Notes: generated from the sequence alone by a model not told the origin. Positions 1-13,680 are shown, counted from the stretch's first letter. The stretch: 64,000 nt of DNA from Limnoperna fortunei (GCA_944474755.1 OX104113.1:20895563-20959562); one strand, 5' to 3'. Numbers and translations are program-made.

Positions 1-427
1 TTGTATTTGCTTCCACGATACATAGCTTTAGCGTTTAAAACATTTATTATTCTGGTACCATAATAGTTGATTCCAAGTGTTTGACCAACAGCGCTGCACA
101 TGGTGTTTTTAGGTAGCTGATAGAGACATCCTTTGGTGTTGGGATTGTCAGGTTATATTATCTAAAATACTGATTGCTTACCATGGTTCCCATGATTCAT
201 TTCTTGTATAATTGTTCTTGTCTTAAATACTTTAATTATTGCCCACAAGTAATTAAGCAATCAATCATTTATTACTATGTACTTGCAACTCCTTTTACAT
301 TTCAAATGGAATTTTTGTAGCCTGTGCATGCTTGTTTATTGCCATAAAGAGATTCACATGAAAGAATGTACCTTGGACAGACATGATTTTGTGTCAAAAA
401 AACCTTAAATTTATAAATTTATTTCAG

Positions 428-3400
428 TGAATACAGAGATCAAGGATTAACCAGACCAAAAGTATTGATTTTGTTGCCATTCAGGGAATCGGCTCTACGT
501 GTCGTCAATATAATGATTAGTTTATTACAGTCCTATGATCAGGTATGAGTTATTCATGTAAAATACCCCTTTGAGGTTAACCAGCAATAAAGGTGTCCAT
601 GCCTATATTCCCAAACCAAATCCCTATCAGCTTAGGTTACTAAACCCAGTCTCATGATTGGATAGTAAAATATCCCATGTAATTATTTTATTTTTGAGGG
701 TCTTGAAGTGGCCATCTTCAAGTGTTAATTTACTGAACCTATACTTCTGCTTCGAAAAATAGGGGTATACTGTTTTACCCTTGTCCATCCATTGATTTGT
801 TTGTCCATTCGTAAAACACATTTCTGTGGAAGGATGCAGAAGCCTGATATTTTGCATATATAGTGATTTTATGCTCTACTTCCTGTTTAATGAATACATT
901 TTGTTAAAGCAAGGGTATCACTATATTTTTCTATAGAATTGATTGATTGTTCCCCTTTTTTACTGTGAAACTTATCTTATTCCAAGTAACAGTGAAGTGT
1001 GAAATCAGACAATACGCCAGTTTGGTCTGAAGTGGGTTTACATACAAATGCTAAAATTATAGCAAATCAGTTATACATGTGTAGACAATAGCACTATAAA
1101 TAAATAAGACCATAGTTTTATGTAAGATTTTATCATTTATAGTTGTCTGTCCTATGGCATCTGTCATTAACATTAAAAAAAATCTTCGCATCTGAAATCA
1201 CTTAGCAATTTTTCCAAACTTGGCCACAGTCATTCCTGGAAATTGGAAAATGGCTAAGATAAACAATGTCCTCAATAAGCTTTATTTAGCAAGATAAAAC
1301 ACAAGTCTGTCTGTTTTCTTCATTCTAGTTTGGCATTCTAATTTCTGCTTTCAACTTTGATTCTTTCCTTTTGTGGTATGGTTTGCTTATAAGTTGGAAC
1401 ATTTCTTTTAAAAATAATACCTCCAAATTTGTGACTTGTGTGCAAGTGTCTACTGTACTGTTGGCATTTTAGTCATAGATCTTGATTGATTAATTGATTA
1501 ATGGTGTTTAACGCCCGAGCAGCAATATTTCAGCTATATTCAGGCGATGAACATGAAATGGATGATAAAATGAACATGAAATGATGATGAATGAAAATGG
1601 GATGGGACACAAGGAAAATTAGGGGTAACGGATTTTAGATTGCCACTGGCAAATGGGAGGATGGATAGGGTTGGGTAATTTAGCCTCCTGTAGCGGGATC
1701 GAAATCCCTACTCATAGCGAATACTACAGCAGCGTTCTTTAACGTGCGAGGAACGTGGCATTTTTCCCAACACGGTGCACTAATATGGTTTGCGGTCAGG
1801 TTTTCCGTATTATGGCCTGACAACCCCAGCTTGCCAGGGGTACCCCATTCAACCACCTGGGGCACACATCCCAGTCGGTCTTTAGGCAAACCGACCTCAC
1901 ACGCCGGTCAGGGTACTGGGCGCTTTTTAGTGGCCTTTTACGACAAGCTAGCGCAACTGCGGTCTATTCTTTTAGCCACCCGGATCCCGCACGGGGCGTC
2001 ATAGATCTTAGGTGTAATTATAAAGTATAACTGTTTTTTTGCAGGGAAATGTAAGCAATAAAAAAAGATTTCGAAGAGAATTTAAAGAAGACACAAAAGA
2101 TCAAAAGAAAGGATTGAAACCAGGTAAATAATAGATGGTACAATTATCTGGCATTTTTTTGCAACACTGTTAAAATATTTACAATAGAATTTTATCAGTT
2201 ATTAGAAGCTATTTTTCTGTATTTTCACTTTTATTTACTGTAAATTCAGAATTATTGCATGCAGTTATTATTGCTACTTGGGTACCCCTAAAAAATGCGA
2301 GTTTGATTTTTGCAACCAACTAAGGTAGCAAAACAATTATATTAAAGTATTCATTATAACGACTAATTACTGGGGAGTTGTCAGGTTTTCTTTAATATTG
2401 GTTGTTGGAAAACACTTTCCTGTTTACCTGTGTTTAGTGATCTAGAAATAATTATAAATATGTTTTGTTGTTTTATTACACTGTTGCTATGGGAATCCAA
2501 ATATATGTCCTGTTGGACACATTTGTCATGGAGTGGTTTGTGTGGAATAGGAGTTGGGTGTGGGTAATAAAGAAAAAAAAGACATAATTAGCTGTGGTGT
2601 GTAAATTAAATATCGTAATGAGACAAAATTACAATAGTTATGCTTGACAGGTGTAGTTATTTACTGGTATGCAAACTGAGAAAAGAGAAATGTTTATAAA
2701 AGGGTGTTGAGGTTTTAAACATCAAATGAATTATTGCCAATTATCGAACACAAATTTTGACACAAATAAAGTAACTGTTAAAATCATTCTCGTATTGACA
2801 CGTTAAATATGAAATACCCTGTATAAATGGTCGTTTGAAGTGCCCCAGGAAATACTTATATACATGTGCACACTGTAAATGAAGTAACAAAAGTAGGTTT
2901 ATTATCCACAATGATTGCAAAAATTTCTGAATTCACTGTACAATGGATTTGTTTGCATATGACTTCACCTTCTATAATATTATCTTCCTTTTTCAGAAAA
3001 AAAATTCTGTTCTTTCTTGTTAACCCTCCTGTAAGATGGCTGTTAAACATTTAAAACAAAGTGCATAGTTTTTTGTTGTTGCACAAATCTGCATTTAAAG
3101 CAATGTGAAGATTTTACTGCTTACTGCACTTAACATAAAAATAAAATTTATTAAGAAAGAAATCAGAACCTTGGATTTATTGTGATCTAATCACAGTTAT
3201 ATTACATTTACTTAGAAAGACAGGTTTGAGAATATTGATGTTTTGATTCCTTAACCTGACATATGATAAGCTTAAAGTGTTGGTGATATATCAGATGTAA
3301 ACATGTATAAAAACATAAACAAAATTTAATTGTAAAGTTTTATTCTCAAAAAGAGTTGCTAATGGCAACCTTTGAGATCATCTATTTTGTATTTTACCTT

Positions 3401-6400
3401 TTTGAAGACTCGGATCATCTATTTTGTTACTTACCTTTTTGAAGACTCTCAATATTTTATGATCTACACCTTTATTCTTGTAAGACAACCCTGTTCTTAA
3501 AAAAACATTGTTTTTATCCTAAAACTAATCTTACATACTAGTATAGACTTTCTTCCCAGAAACAAATATCTGTAGGAAACCATTCTCTGTTTTACATTTT
3601 CAGAAGACTATGAGTCAGTCTTTACTGGAAATACTGATGACCATTTCAGGGTAGGAGTAGGTGTTGCTAAGAAGACACTGAAGTTGTACACAGAATTTTA
3701 TTCATCAGACATTATATTGGCATCCCCTTTAGGCATTAGAACCATAATTGGATCTGAAGGGTAAAAAAGCTGTATAATTAGTAGATAGATCACCAGATTA
3801 TATGTATTTGTATTTTTATGTATTTACAATACAACTTGAGATTAAAACGTCCTTAGTATTATGGTATATTGTTTTAGATCTTTCATAGAAATTTGTTCCC
3901 ACATCTGTCTGCTTCCTTCCTTCCAATCTTGCAAAATTAGCACCAATCAATTATATTCATGGGAGTTATTATACCCCACACAACGAAGTTGCATGGGGTA
4001 TGTTTTTGACTCATCCGTCAGTCCGTCCCTGTGTCATGCTGTTGTCGCCTGGATAACACTCTAATTTTTTATTGGATTTTAAGGAAACTTTGAGAAATAC
4101 TTATAGTAGGCACTTGGATGGGATTGATTTTAAGGAAAATTCATCAAAGGGACCAAATTTTTGGGAAGGGGGACAGTCAACTTTTATGTTCATGTATATT
4201 CAATGTTTTGTCGCCTGGATAGTACTATCATTTCTTCATTGATTTTCATGAAACTTTGGGGGGGCCTCGGTGGCCGAGTGGTCAAGGTAGTTCGTTTACT
4301 ATTGATCACGTGGTCTGTCAACACTGAGATTGCGGGTTCGATTCTCACTGCAGGCACGGTGTACTCGACTCCAATCTTAATTGACAAGGATTGCCAGTTT
4401 TCCTACCGCAGGTCGGGGGTTCTCTCCGGGTACTCCGGCTTCCTCCCCCAATAAAAACTGGACGCCATGAAATAGCTGAAAAATTGCTGAAAGTGGCGTT
4501 AAAACACCATTCAATCAATCAATCAATCAATCATGAAACTTTGGGAAATTGTTACTTACAGTAAGTGCTTGGATGGGAATGATTTTCAGGGAATTTCGTC
4601 AAGTGGACCATATTTTCTGTATATTCAATGTTGTCACCTGGATAGCTCTTTCATTTCTTCATGGATTTTCATGAAGCTACAATATACCAATTTAAATACC
4701 AACAACCACTTTGATGTTATGGGAATGCATTGGGTATTGTGAGCTTGTGCACTAAGGTCCTTTAATCTCCCAAGTAATTGTTAATGGTATTTGGCATGTG
4801 GAAACTTCTTGTAAGATTTATATGAAATTTATTTCAAAGGTTTAAATAAGCAATGTCTAGTCAAATTAGATACTAGATTCAAGAGATATGTGCTTGAACA
4901 TGTACAATATAAGGAAAATTCCATTTTCATTTACAATTCTGTGTATTGCTAAAAAAACAGATTTGACTATGGAGGTTTTGACATGCTTCATTATCATTAA
5001 ACAAATACATGTAGTATGATAGTCTTATAGAGGAAATACAATCTTTCCTTTATATCAGTTGTTGTTTTTCAGAGTATTAAAATTTTTTCAAAGGTTACCT
5101 GTCCTATATAATTGCTCGCTCTTTGTGGTGTTCATTTAAAGGAGTCTTTAAATTTCTCATTGAAAAGCCTTTCAGTAATTGATGAATTTACTGTACTGTG
5201 CCCAACTTGAAAAAATATCCACATTGGTCCAAAATTTAACAAAAAACCATAAACTGATACACAATAAAGGTTTTATTTCTTCTGCAGCAATTGATACAAA
5301 AATAATGTTTTGTTAATAAATATTATTTTCAGAGATAAAGAAAGAGATTATGATTTTCTGAACTCTATCGAAATTCTTATATTTGATCAGGCGGATGTTT
5401 TACTGATGCAAAATTGGGATCACATAATTGTAAGTAGATAAAAGTATATATTATACAGTATATACCAATAAAGTGACAAAATAGTTACACAAGAATTATG
5501 CTGTATTTCAAATCTTCATGTGTAATTAAAACTAGAAATGCTCACTAATTTGGTACCCCCCACTTCCTTATTTTCAAAACATCCCAAATATTAATCTGCT
5601 CAAAATGTTAAATACCAGGTGCACAATGGTACTATGGAAAATTTTCCAATGAAATATACATTATTCATACATTTAAAAAAAATACACAGTTTATTTTGAA
5701 ATCCAATCTTGTACATCAGATATCTCCATCTAACATTGATACACTTTAAATACATGCACATGTCCTCTACCTAGTTGACAATTTTGGTGCTGTGAGCAAT
5801 CCAATATTAACATGTTTTCATGACATTACTTTTTCCCAGTTTAGCACTAATAGGCTCCTGTGAGCCTCAAATTTACAGTTACATTCATTGTCATATTTGA
5901 TTGCTTTTTAGTATTGAGATTTAATTTTTTTCAGCATTTAATGAAACATCTACATTTACAACCTTCAGACTCCCATGGAACTGATTTCTCCCGTGTACGA
6001 ATGTGGACATTAAATGGATGGTAATTTATCTATGTGTATTAACAATAGAATCAGAAATATTCCATGGAAGAAAAGGCAGATTAAATGTATTCAATATAAG
6101 CTAATCACACATGTATTTGAATTAAAAGGGTTAATAATTAGTTCTGATTAACTACTATGTCAAAGAACAATTTAGCTCCTGTTATAATTTTACATTTTGT
6201 ATTAGATGAGGTACAAAGTTATAAACATGCAAGGTAAACTTAAAAATATAAACTTGTATTAAAAAAATGTTATAATGGATAAGTAAATATAAAGATAAAA
6301 GTACATCAATGCATCATTAGCATATTATATCTGAAATTTACAAAATGTGTATGACTTTTCTTGAAAGCTATTGATTGTTGAATATACACTTTTCAGGAAT

Positions 6401-9400
6401 AAATACTACAGACAGACATTGATTTTGAGCTCTGTTAGTGCTCCACAGTTGTTGTCTTTATTTAATAAACATTGTTATAGTATCCTTTAGCCACATGTGG
6501 TGTTATAACAAAGATGTAAAACGATGCTGTGTTAGTTTTTAATAAGTATACTAACAGTTAATGTTTGTCAACTCTTTGATCTGCTAGGTTAAATCATCAG
6601 GTCAGATATATACATGGAAGGATTTTCTTTGAAAAGTACACTGTGTTTTATGATCACTATGAGAATAGTTGCTAATATTTAAAGTTTAAATTTCTTTTTT
6701 CCTTTCCTGTACCATATGCCATGACTGGGGGTTTGTCTGCATCAGAGGTATCAGTGCCACCTTGAAGTTGTAGATAGAAAGAAATCTGAAATTGGCAAAA
6801 ACTCAGAATTTAGAGATCTATTACATGTACTAGTTATTTAGACAATTGCCTCTTTATAAGACAAGCTCTGGGTATAAGTTAATGTATTATTTTACATTCC
6901 CATATTGTTTAGAAAACTTGAAGTTTATTGAATTTTAGGTGTATGATTACATAGGGTTCAAATAGGGACTTTGGCTGATTTACTTGGTTCTGGGCATCTG
7001 AGTCCTATGGACACATTCTTAATTGTATTCTAGTTGTGTGATTACAGGGGGTTCATGTAGGGACTTTTGCTGATTTGAGGCTTATCATGGACTGGTAAAA
7101 GTCACAAAAAGTTGAATGTTTGGACGTCATTAGATTATTATATGTACTGTGCTTCACAATAAGATTTAGTTTCCTCAACATTAAAGATTATAGTGGTAAG
7201 GTGACAGTACAAAGACCAGAAACAAAAGGAACAATATCACAAGTAGTTGTTCAGTTACCACAGGTATGTAAGTTATTAGCCAGGTCACATTAAGAACAGG
7301 TATCTGGCTTAGGTTAGCACTAACTAGTTAGTAGTGGCCAATTATTTTTTTATTACACACAAAACATGGTTATGTAACATTAAGGTTAATTTATAATTCA
7401 GGGCTCACTGGGCGAAGTGGGCAACAAAGTCGCCCTACTGGGACCTGAAGTTGCCCTACGGTGCCTCAAAAGCGAAGTCGAAGTCGCCCCGTTATTTCCC
7501 TCAAACCCGATGGTTCACAGATGATACTTGTATATGATCTGGTCCAAATAATTCACCCAGACTACCAATTTATCAGTAAATGTGTAATTCCAATAAAAAA
7601 CGGAAAACAATATGCATATTTAACATTTTTTCAAAGGATTTACGTCTTTCAAATGGATTATGCGCCATTTGTTTATTTACTGGATGTGTCTAATTACCGG
7701 AATTGAACAACGAAGAAAAGTAAAGTAAAATGGCCCATAATGAAAAATCGTATTTTTTTCATAAACACTTTCAATTGGTTTCAAACTTCAGTTTTTTCAA
7801 AGTGTATTGTATTTTAACAATTTTCTTTGATAAATATATGAGCTGCACTTGAAAGAATATAGATGTATAGTAATTATTGACATCATGATAAGTTCTGTAG
7901 ATGGGTGAAGCAATTTTGATCAGCACAACTTTTTCCAAGTGCTAGTGTGCTGAACAGAAGAATTATTTCTGGGTTTAATGTTATGTTATTTTATCTATCT
8001 TCTTTGAAAATTTTGCTCAGATAAACATGGCATGTTCATAACAAACTGTTAGAAATATTATGATGTATACAAGAACTTCATGAATGATGTTTATGTCTAT
8101 ACCTATACAAATATTTTTAGTTGATCTATTTTTATTTGTGAATACCTTGTATGGCTACAAGTACTGAAGTAGATAGAAAATTGTCGCTATATCTGGTGCT
8201 TTTTTTCATTGATTTTATAATGATAAAGGTTATGTGCTATTTGATATTGCATACCATGAATAATAATGAAAAAGAAAGAAAAAAAACTGAATCTAAGTGT
8301 GTTATGGTTTAAAAACACCAGAAATAATCCTGGAAATCCACAATTATAAAAAAATGTTGTAAATAATAAAAAATGTATTTAACTGCTGCAAAAAGTAATT
8401 ATTTGTATGGTCCCCCTGACTTCTCCCTGAAGTCTCCCTATCAGGGCCTCATTTCTTCCTGTTTGGCTGCCAGGGAGAAGTCACTTCTACCTACTTTTTT
8501 TTAGAATGTGGTGACCCCTGTAGTTATAATTAATTTTCACAGTCAATTCTCAGTAAAGAGTTTTAATTGAACAATTGAATTTTCAGTGGAGGCTTCTTTA
8601 TCAGGGTCTGAATATTGTGCTATTATAAAATTGTTTTAATGGTTCTTTGTTTTTGTTCAGATATTTCAAACAGTAATGAAAGACTATTTTAGCTGTTATT
8701 TGACCTTGCATTGTAATTCATTTATAACAAAATTAAGGAAGAGAAAATGTTCAAAGTTTATTTATAGCATACCATTATGTTTTTCAGGTGTTTCATAAAG
8801 TAAATTGTAGCAGTTACAGTCAACAAGCAGACGACAGATTTAATTTTTTTATCCAAAAGGTAAAAATAATTTTGAGTTATAATTATGGAGAATGTTGATT
8901 AATAGCTTATTGTGTAGACCTGTCTATTTATTATAACTGAGTTATAAAAATTTTCATTTTAATATTTTGCTGTAATCCATACATTTTAAAATATATATTT
9001 AAGGATTGTTTTCAATTGCTGGTTAGACTTTTGGATATAGACAACTTTAGGTTGGTTTATGCCCATAAACCATGAAGCGCTTTATGTAGATCCAAGTGGT
9101 CTTTATCCAATAGTCCAACTAGCAATTGAAAACAATTGTATATATTAAATTCAATAATAAAAAAAAATAACAAAAACAATATTTAATATGCAATCAAATA
9201 ATATCTGCAACTCACAATATTTAGCATTGTTGTTTGCGACAGAATACTTGTAGATTGTGACGTTATCAGTCAGTCACGTGCTAAAATATCAAGTGAGATT
9301 TTATGAAATTGACATTGCTCAGCTATTGAGTATGTACAACAATTAAAATATTAATGGAATGGTAAACTAGGTTACAGCTACAGAGACGACTTCATTTAGC

Positions 9401-12400
9401 TGTGAGTAAATGCCTCAACCTTAAGGAAGATCCTGTCGTTTTATGTTGAGACTTTAAACCTGAGGTTACATCAGATGTCTTCAAAGATACAAAAGTTATC
9501 AAATTTACTTTACTTCCAAACAAAGGTTTCATCTATTCAAGACTCATTAGTGACACTAAAACCAAAAATATTTGGAAGGGCAAAAAGTGAGATGCCGAAG
9601 GGGAAGAGCTTTCATCACCAAAATTCTAAAAACTAAATTTGGCCATTTACACATTTGGAAGAACCTTTAATGTAAAACAATTAAATTGAAGAAATAGAAC
9701 AGAATGAAGCTAAACTTTCTGACAAAATCCATACTTCCCTTCTATTCCTGTGTCAATCAAACTTTCTTGATTTTTGTTCAATTACACTCTGTTGGATACC
9801 TACCAATTAATTTACTGTCACTGACTAGATCTTGTACTGACCAATCATACAGTCATAAAAATTGGTTTATTATATATTTAAAAAATAAAATTTGCTGAAA
9901 ACTGAAAACCTGTTTTTAAAATTAAATTTAAATTTTCAAACATGTTTTTAAGTATTACTGACAGATTTTGCTAATCTTTTCATGATGAGTTGTTTTCTTT
10001 GTGCATTGCCCATCTACCAGTGATTGGACAGTTTTTTATTGGATACAGGCATCTGACAATTTTTGTGAAAAAAAACTTGAAAATTGATACATGGTAAAGA
10101 CTGAAATGATAGACATTTGTTAAAGTCATGCAAACTTAACAAACCAAAATGTTTGTAATATTCTTTAACTGTTTGTCTTTATATCTTTTTTTTTAGGTTT
10201 TACCAACACACAAAGATCCAGTATTATCACAAACATTTATTTACGTTCCATCCTATTTTGACTTTGTCAGATTGAGGAATTATTTTGTGAGAGAGGATTT
10301 AAGTTTTGTATACATTAGCGAGTAAGTAGTTTTAAGTAGCTGACATTTATATGCATCAACAATGTTGTGTTGCTTGAAAAAACAACATATAAAAGTTACC
10401 TGTATTTGATAACGTGCTTTACAAATGTCCTACCAAGTTGGGTATCTTTCCTACCTCAGATTTAACTTTGTGTTGAGTTTTTTTTTGAAGATGACTTCAC
10501 ATCTTTATGAACTTGATACACAGTTACAGCATATCTCTTAAATAATGTAGGGCTGGGTGAAATATTTCATGATTGAGTGAAAAAGGGATGTGTTTACCAA
10601 TATGTGCCAAGCGGGACATCAGTGCCACAAAGACACATTTTCTTGTTTAATTATATCTGGATTACAATATATTGAATACAACAAATAAATTTTAAAGAAA
10701 TTTTAATTTTTGAATTCATTATACCCTCCCCCCCCCCCTATAGGAATCACCCTGTCTGTCCGTCTGTCCACATCCATTGTAAGCGCAACCACTTGATGAA
10801 ATTTAATGAAACTTAGCATAAAGGAAGTACATTATATTTAGAAGCGAGGGGTATCGCTTTGTTAACGTGCTCACAGTCCACACTTGTTTAATTTAATTTA
10901 GATTTTAAATATTGTTTAGGTTTGAGCACCACTGAGGTGTCTTGATTAGACAAAATGCACATTTGGTATATTGAATTCTATTAACCTTGGTATCTTTTGA
11001 TGACATTTTATTTCCAACCACTGGGTTGATACCAATGCTGGTGGACTGTTTATCCCCAAGGGTATCACCAGCCAAGTAGACAAACTTCAGTAATGACAGG
11101 AATATCATTGATTCATTTAGTGATATAGTCATTGTCTAAATTTCCTGCTGTGAAATTTCGAACATTATTTTTAATTCTGAGGTTTTTCTATTATCAATGT
11201 GTAGATAGTCTTAGCCGACTTTGGAAAAACGTTTTGGCATTTTAGTGATAAAACATCTTAATCATTTGGATTTTAAATATTGTTTAGTTTTGAGTGTCAC
11301 TGACAAGTCTAGATTAGACGAAACATGCGTCTAGTGTAGTAAATTCTTTGATGACATACTATTTAAAAAGTTTACCCTAAAATAAGTAAGACAGATTATT
11401 GAGTATTATTAACGAAGTTCATTCTTGTACATTTCTTTCACTAGATAATAAGAAAATAGGACAATATTGACACCTAAAAAGCATTTTACTTAAATTCATT
11501 TAGTTATATTACAGTAAATTCTTTAAATTACTTAACTAGGACAAACCAACAACCAATTTGTCTAAATGAATATACCATCTATATGCATTACACATTATGT
11601 ATGACAGATACTGCATTATCTATAAGAAACCTGTCATGAATGACCAGTTATTGATGACAGATTTACTGTAGTTTAGCTTATTAGAAGAATGTTTCTGCGG
11701 CAGTTGACAGATTTCATTATAATATGGACATTGATGAGTACCTAAAATAATAGTTACTTTTAATCTACAGATATACTAAAGATAAGACCGTTTCAAGATC
11801 TCGAAATCAGTTTTTCCATGGAAATGCTCATTTTATGTTGTATACAGAGAGAGTCCACTTTTATAGAAGGTAACTTACAAAACTTTGTATACAGTTAAAC
11901 CTTGATGCATCAAAAATCATTGGGCTGTAAAAATATAGTGAGTGATCTAAGTTTGAGTCAACAGTGGGAAGGCTGTGATGTCATATTCATTCATGAGATA
12001 AAGACACAAATCCACATTTGTTTAGAAATAATTTGTATTATTACATGAATAGAATTTTACGTTTTTATTGCAGCACAGCAAGTCCCCGGGTGGTGGATAG
12101 GGGAGACCCTCTCGTTGGGGCTGTCAAGTCATAATACAGAAAGCCTGGCCATGGACCGTAGTAGATAACGTGTTTGGAGAGTGCCATGCCCCTTGAACAA
12201 TAAAGACCCTTTTTGTAGATTACAAAAAGTAGGCTCATTGTAGACACTACAATAGGCTAAATTTTCTGTCCCTACCCAAAACTTTATACTTTTCCAGTGG
12301 CAGTCCAAATTGTGTTCCCTGTGTTCTATCCCACTCCCTTTTTCAGTTGATTGTTTGTAAACTTGTTCTCGTCCTGATTAATAGCTGGAGGAAAAGCAAA

Positions 12401-13629
12401 CATCCAATTAATTAAATATTTGGTCTGAAAACAACTTCCAGGTCATGACAAATGGCAACAGTACTAAAATTGCATAAAAATATGAAAATGTCTGCTGCAC
12501 AATGGTCAAGCAGATTCCAATATCACCCTGGTTTTTCTATAAAAATAGATAGAAAAGTACAATTGTGTGGTAGCAACCTCTGTTTTTCCTATCAAGGAAG
12601 ATGGTGATTTTATTCAAGTCATAAAACAATTATTGACTTTGATATATGGTTGTTATCACGATTTATCAGCCACCAAAAATGTATATTCACCTGGCCTAGC
12701 TGCTCTCTGAATATTACATTTTCTCTGGCTGATAAATCCTGATAGTGACCTATATCAAAGTCATTAATTGTATATTATCTCAGAAAACTAAAAATAAATG
12801 TATATACTTTATTAAGACAATTCACAATAAAGGAATTGTAGAAAAGATGAAGAAAGCACTTACCAGCTGACATATCATCAAGGTACATTGAATGCTGTAT
12901 GCTGTTAACACAAGTCAACTAAATTTACAAAATAGTTTTAATGGAACATTTCGAGACATTTTCATGTTATCAGTACTCAACATGAGATTTCGATCATGAT
13001 CATTTTATATTAAACACTAAAAGTGGATTATCAATTAACTTTCAGATTGAAGGTACTGCTCCTGAGTAATAATTTACTTCTCATTAAAATTGTCACTTCA
13101 AAGTGACAGGTGTAAAGTAAATACAACATCATTTACGCATTTTGTGTTGACGGTCAATGATATTGTATATCAAGGGCTAAAGTAACTTGGTGACAAAGAG
13201 GTAACAATGCCATTACTGAATATTGTATTGAATATCACTCGTAGAATTTCTTTCTCAATACTACAAGTTGAAACGTTACACTGATTGGATTTACTGCTAA
13301 GCTAATAAAACTGAATACTGTAATATTTTCAATTCAATTTCATATCCTCTTATTGCTGTTACTTCTCTGTTTCATATTTTGGTTGTTCTTTTTTCAGATT
13401 TAAGCTTAGAGGAATTCGTCACATTGTGTTCTATGAATTACCAATATACCCACATTTTTATAGTGAACTGTGCAATATGTTAATGGAAAAGAAACGAGAT
13501 AATTCATCATGTACTGTACTGTATTCTCAATATGATGTTCAAAAACTGACAGAAATCGTGGGATCAGAAAGAGCTTCACATATGTTGACTTCCTCAAAAA
13601 ATGTTCATATGTTTGTTACTGGAGAATAA
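428..13629 (+). CDS. UTP25: UTP25 / DIEXF (digestive organ expansion factor), 3' part, 11 exons
   Basis: UTP25 is a DEAD-box-like subunit of the small-subunit (U3) processome, acting in the nucleolus on pre-18S rRNA. Exons: 428-542, 2045-2123, 3604-3760, 5333-5429, 5935-6020, 6397-6479, 7187-7263, 8788-8859, 10197-10321, 11771-11869, 13398-13629. All have AG/GT borders and all phases agree, giving about 406 C-terminal residues of a protein that is about 756 residues in human. Visible landmarks are [90 protein letters not shown] and the C-terminal [12 protein letters not shown], all close to the vertebrate protein. The motif II position reads DQAD instead of DEAD, as in the family, which is regarded as lacking helicase activity. 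The first exon begins with one base of a split codon, so the start codon lies upstream of the window. The seventh exon follows a probable U12-type intron. Confidence 0.95.
1484..1997 (-). mobile_element. SINE-like retroposon with 12-bp target-site duplication
   Basis: A 514-bp insert in UTP25 intron 1 is flanked by the direct repeat GTCATAGATCTT (1472-1483 and 1998-2009). Read on the - strand it is GC-rich at its 5' end and finishes with GGCGTTAAACACC and a (TCAA)-type simple tail. Its last 45 bases (ATAGCTGAAATATTGCTG...GGCGTTAAACACC) resemble the 3' end of the tRNA-headed SINEs elsewhere in the window, which suggests both use the same partner LINE. The GC content is far above its surroundings. 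No tRNA A-box head is evident. Confidence 0.75.
3370..3455 (+). repeat. Short tandem duplication in UTP25 intron 2
   Basis: GATCATCTATTTTGT...TTACCTTTTTGAAGACTC appears twice in a row, about 43 bases apart. Confidence 0.75.
3960..4260 (+). mobile_element. Hairpin-headed repeat, short version
   Basis: Head ATACCCCACACAACGAAG pairs with TTGCATGGGGTAT (3971-4001), then CCGTCAGTCCGTCCCTGTG. Two diverged units containing GTCGCCTGGATA lie on either side of the SINE at 4261 and a third is near 4630. UTP25 intron 3. Confidence 0.65.
4261..4530 (+). mobile_element. Full-length tRNA-derived SINE with 15-bp TSD
   Basis: The head GGCCTCGGTGGCCGAGTGG carries an RNA polymerase III A box (TGGCCGAGTGGT), and GGGTTCGATTCTC is a B box, as in Leu/Ser-type tRNAs. 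A central domain follows (CTCCGGGTACTCCGGCTTCC), then AAAAATTGCTGAAAGTGGCG and an (ATCA) simple tail. TCATGAAACTTTGGG is duplicated at 4246-4260 and 4531-4545. It sits in UTP25 intron 3. Confidence 0.9.
6480..7186 (+). other. Probable U12-type (minor spliceosome) intron in UTP25
   Basis: The 5' splice site reads GTATCCTTT, a perfect match to the U12 GT-AG donor consensus (RTATCCTTT). A branch-site-like TTCCTCAAC lies at 7171-7179, one base from the U12 consensus TTCCTTAAC and about 8 bases before the AG at 7185-7186. There is no polypyrimidine tract between them. Splicing exactly here joins TATA to ATTAT and gives HCYNYSGKV, in frame with the family. The other introns in this gene have ordinary U2-type ends. 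Confidence 0.8.
9005..9136. repeat. Inverted repeat with about 33-bp arms
   Basis: ATTGTTTTCAATTGCTGGTT AGACTTTTGGATA is mirrored by TATCCAATAGTCCAACTAGC AATTGAAAACAAT. UTP25 intron 8. Size and form suggest a small MITE. Confidence 0.75.
10562..10650 (+). repeat. Dispersed repeat, copy on + strand
   Basis: AAAAAGGGATGTGTTTACCA and ATATGTGCCAAGCGGGACAT with CAGTG.CAC.AAGACACATTTTCTTGTTTAA match the reverse complement of 18790-18890. Confidence 0.65.
10715..10890 (+). mobile_element. Short hairpin-type repeat with C-tract
   Basis: ATTATACCCTCCC with a run of Cs, then CCTGTCTGTCCGTCTGTCC, ending GTCCACACTTGTTT. That ending is shared with the 3' end of the element at 43530-44912. UTP25 intron 9. 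Confidence 0.55.
10905..11350 (+). repeat. Two diverged copies of a GACGAAA..CGTC-type repeat
   Basis: GATTTTAAATATTGTTTAGG...TCTTGATTAGACAAAATGC (10902) recurs as GATTTTAAATATTGTTTAGT...TCTAGATTAGACGAAACATGC (11270). Both are followed by TTGATGACAT. UTP25 intron 9. Confidence 0.65.
12629..12768. repeat. Inverted repeat with about 40-bp arms
   Basis: ATTGACTTTGATATATGG..GTTATCACGATTTATCAGCCA pairs with TGGCTGATAAATCCTGATAGTGACC..TATATCAAAGTCATTAA. UTP25 intron 10. Confidence 0.75.
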
Positions 13630-13680
13630 AACTGTTATAATAAGTATTGTGTTCAAAAGGGTTGATCAAATCTAAAAACA

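Noticed and set aside
1744..2004. Frame of 86 codons in GC-rich sequence
   Set aside because: It lies entirely inside the retroposon with a 12-bp TSD; GC richness alone reduces stop codons.
4261..4340. Possible tRNA gene (A and B boxes present)
   Set aside because: The boxes belong to a SINE head: the sequence cannot form a full cloverleaf acceptor stem, recurs at 20103 and 59044, and is followed by the SINE body and TSDs.
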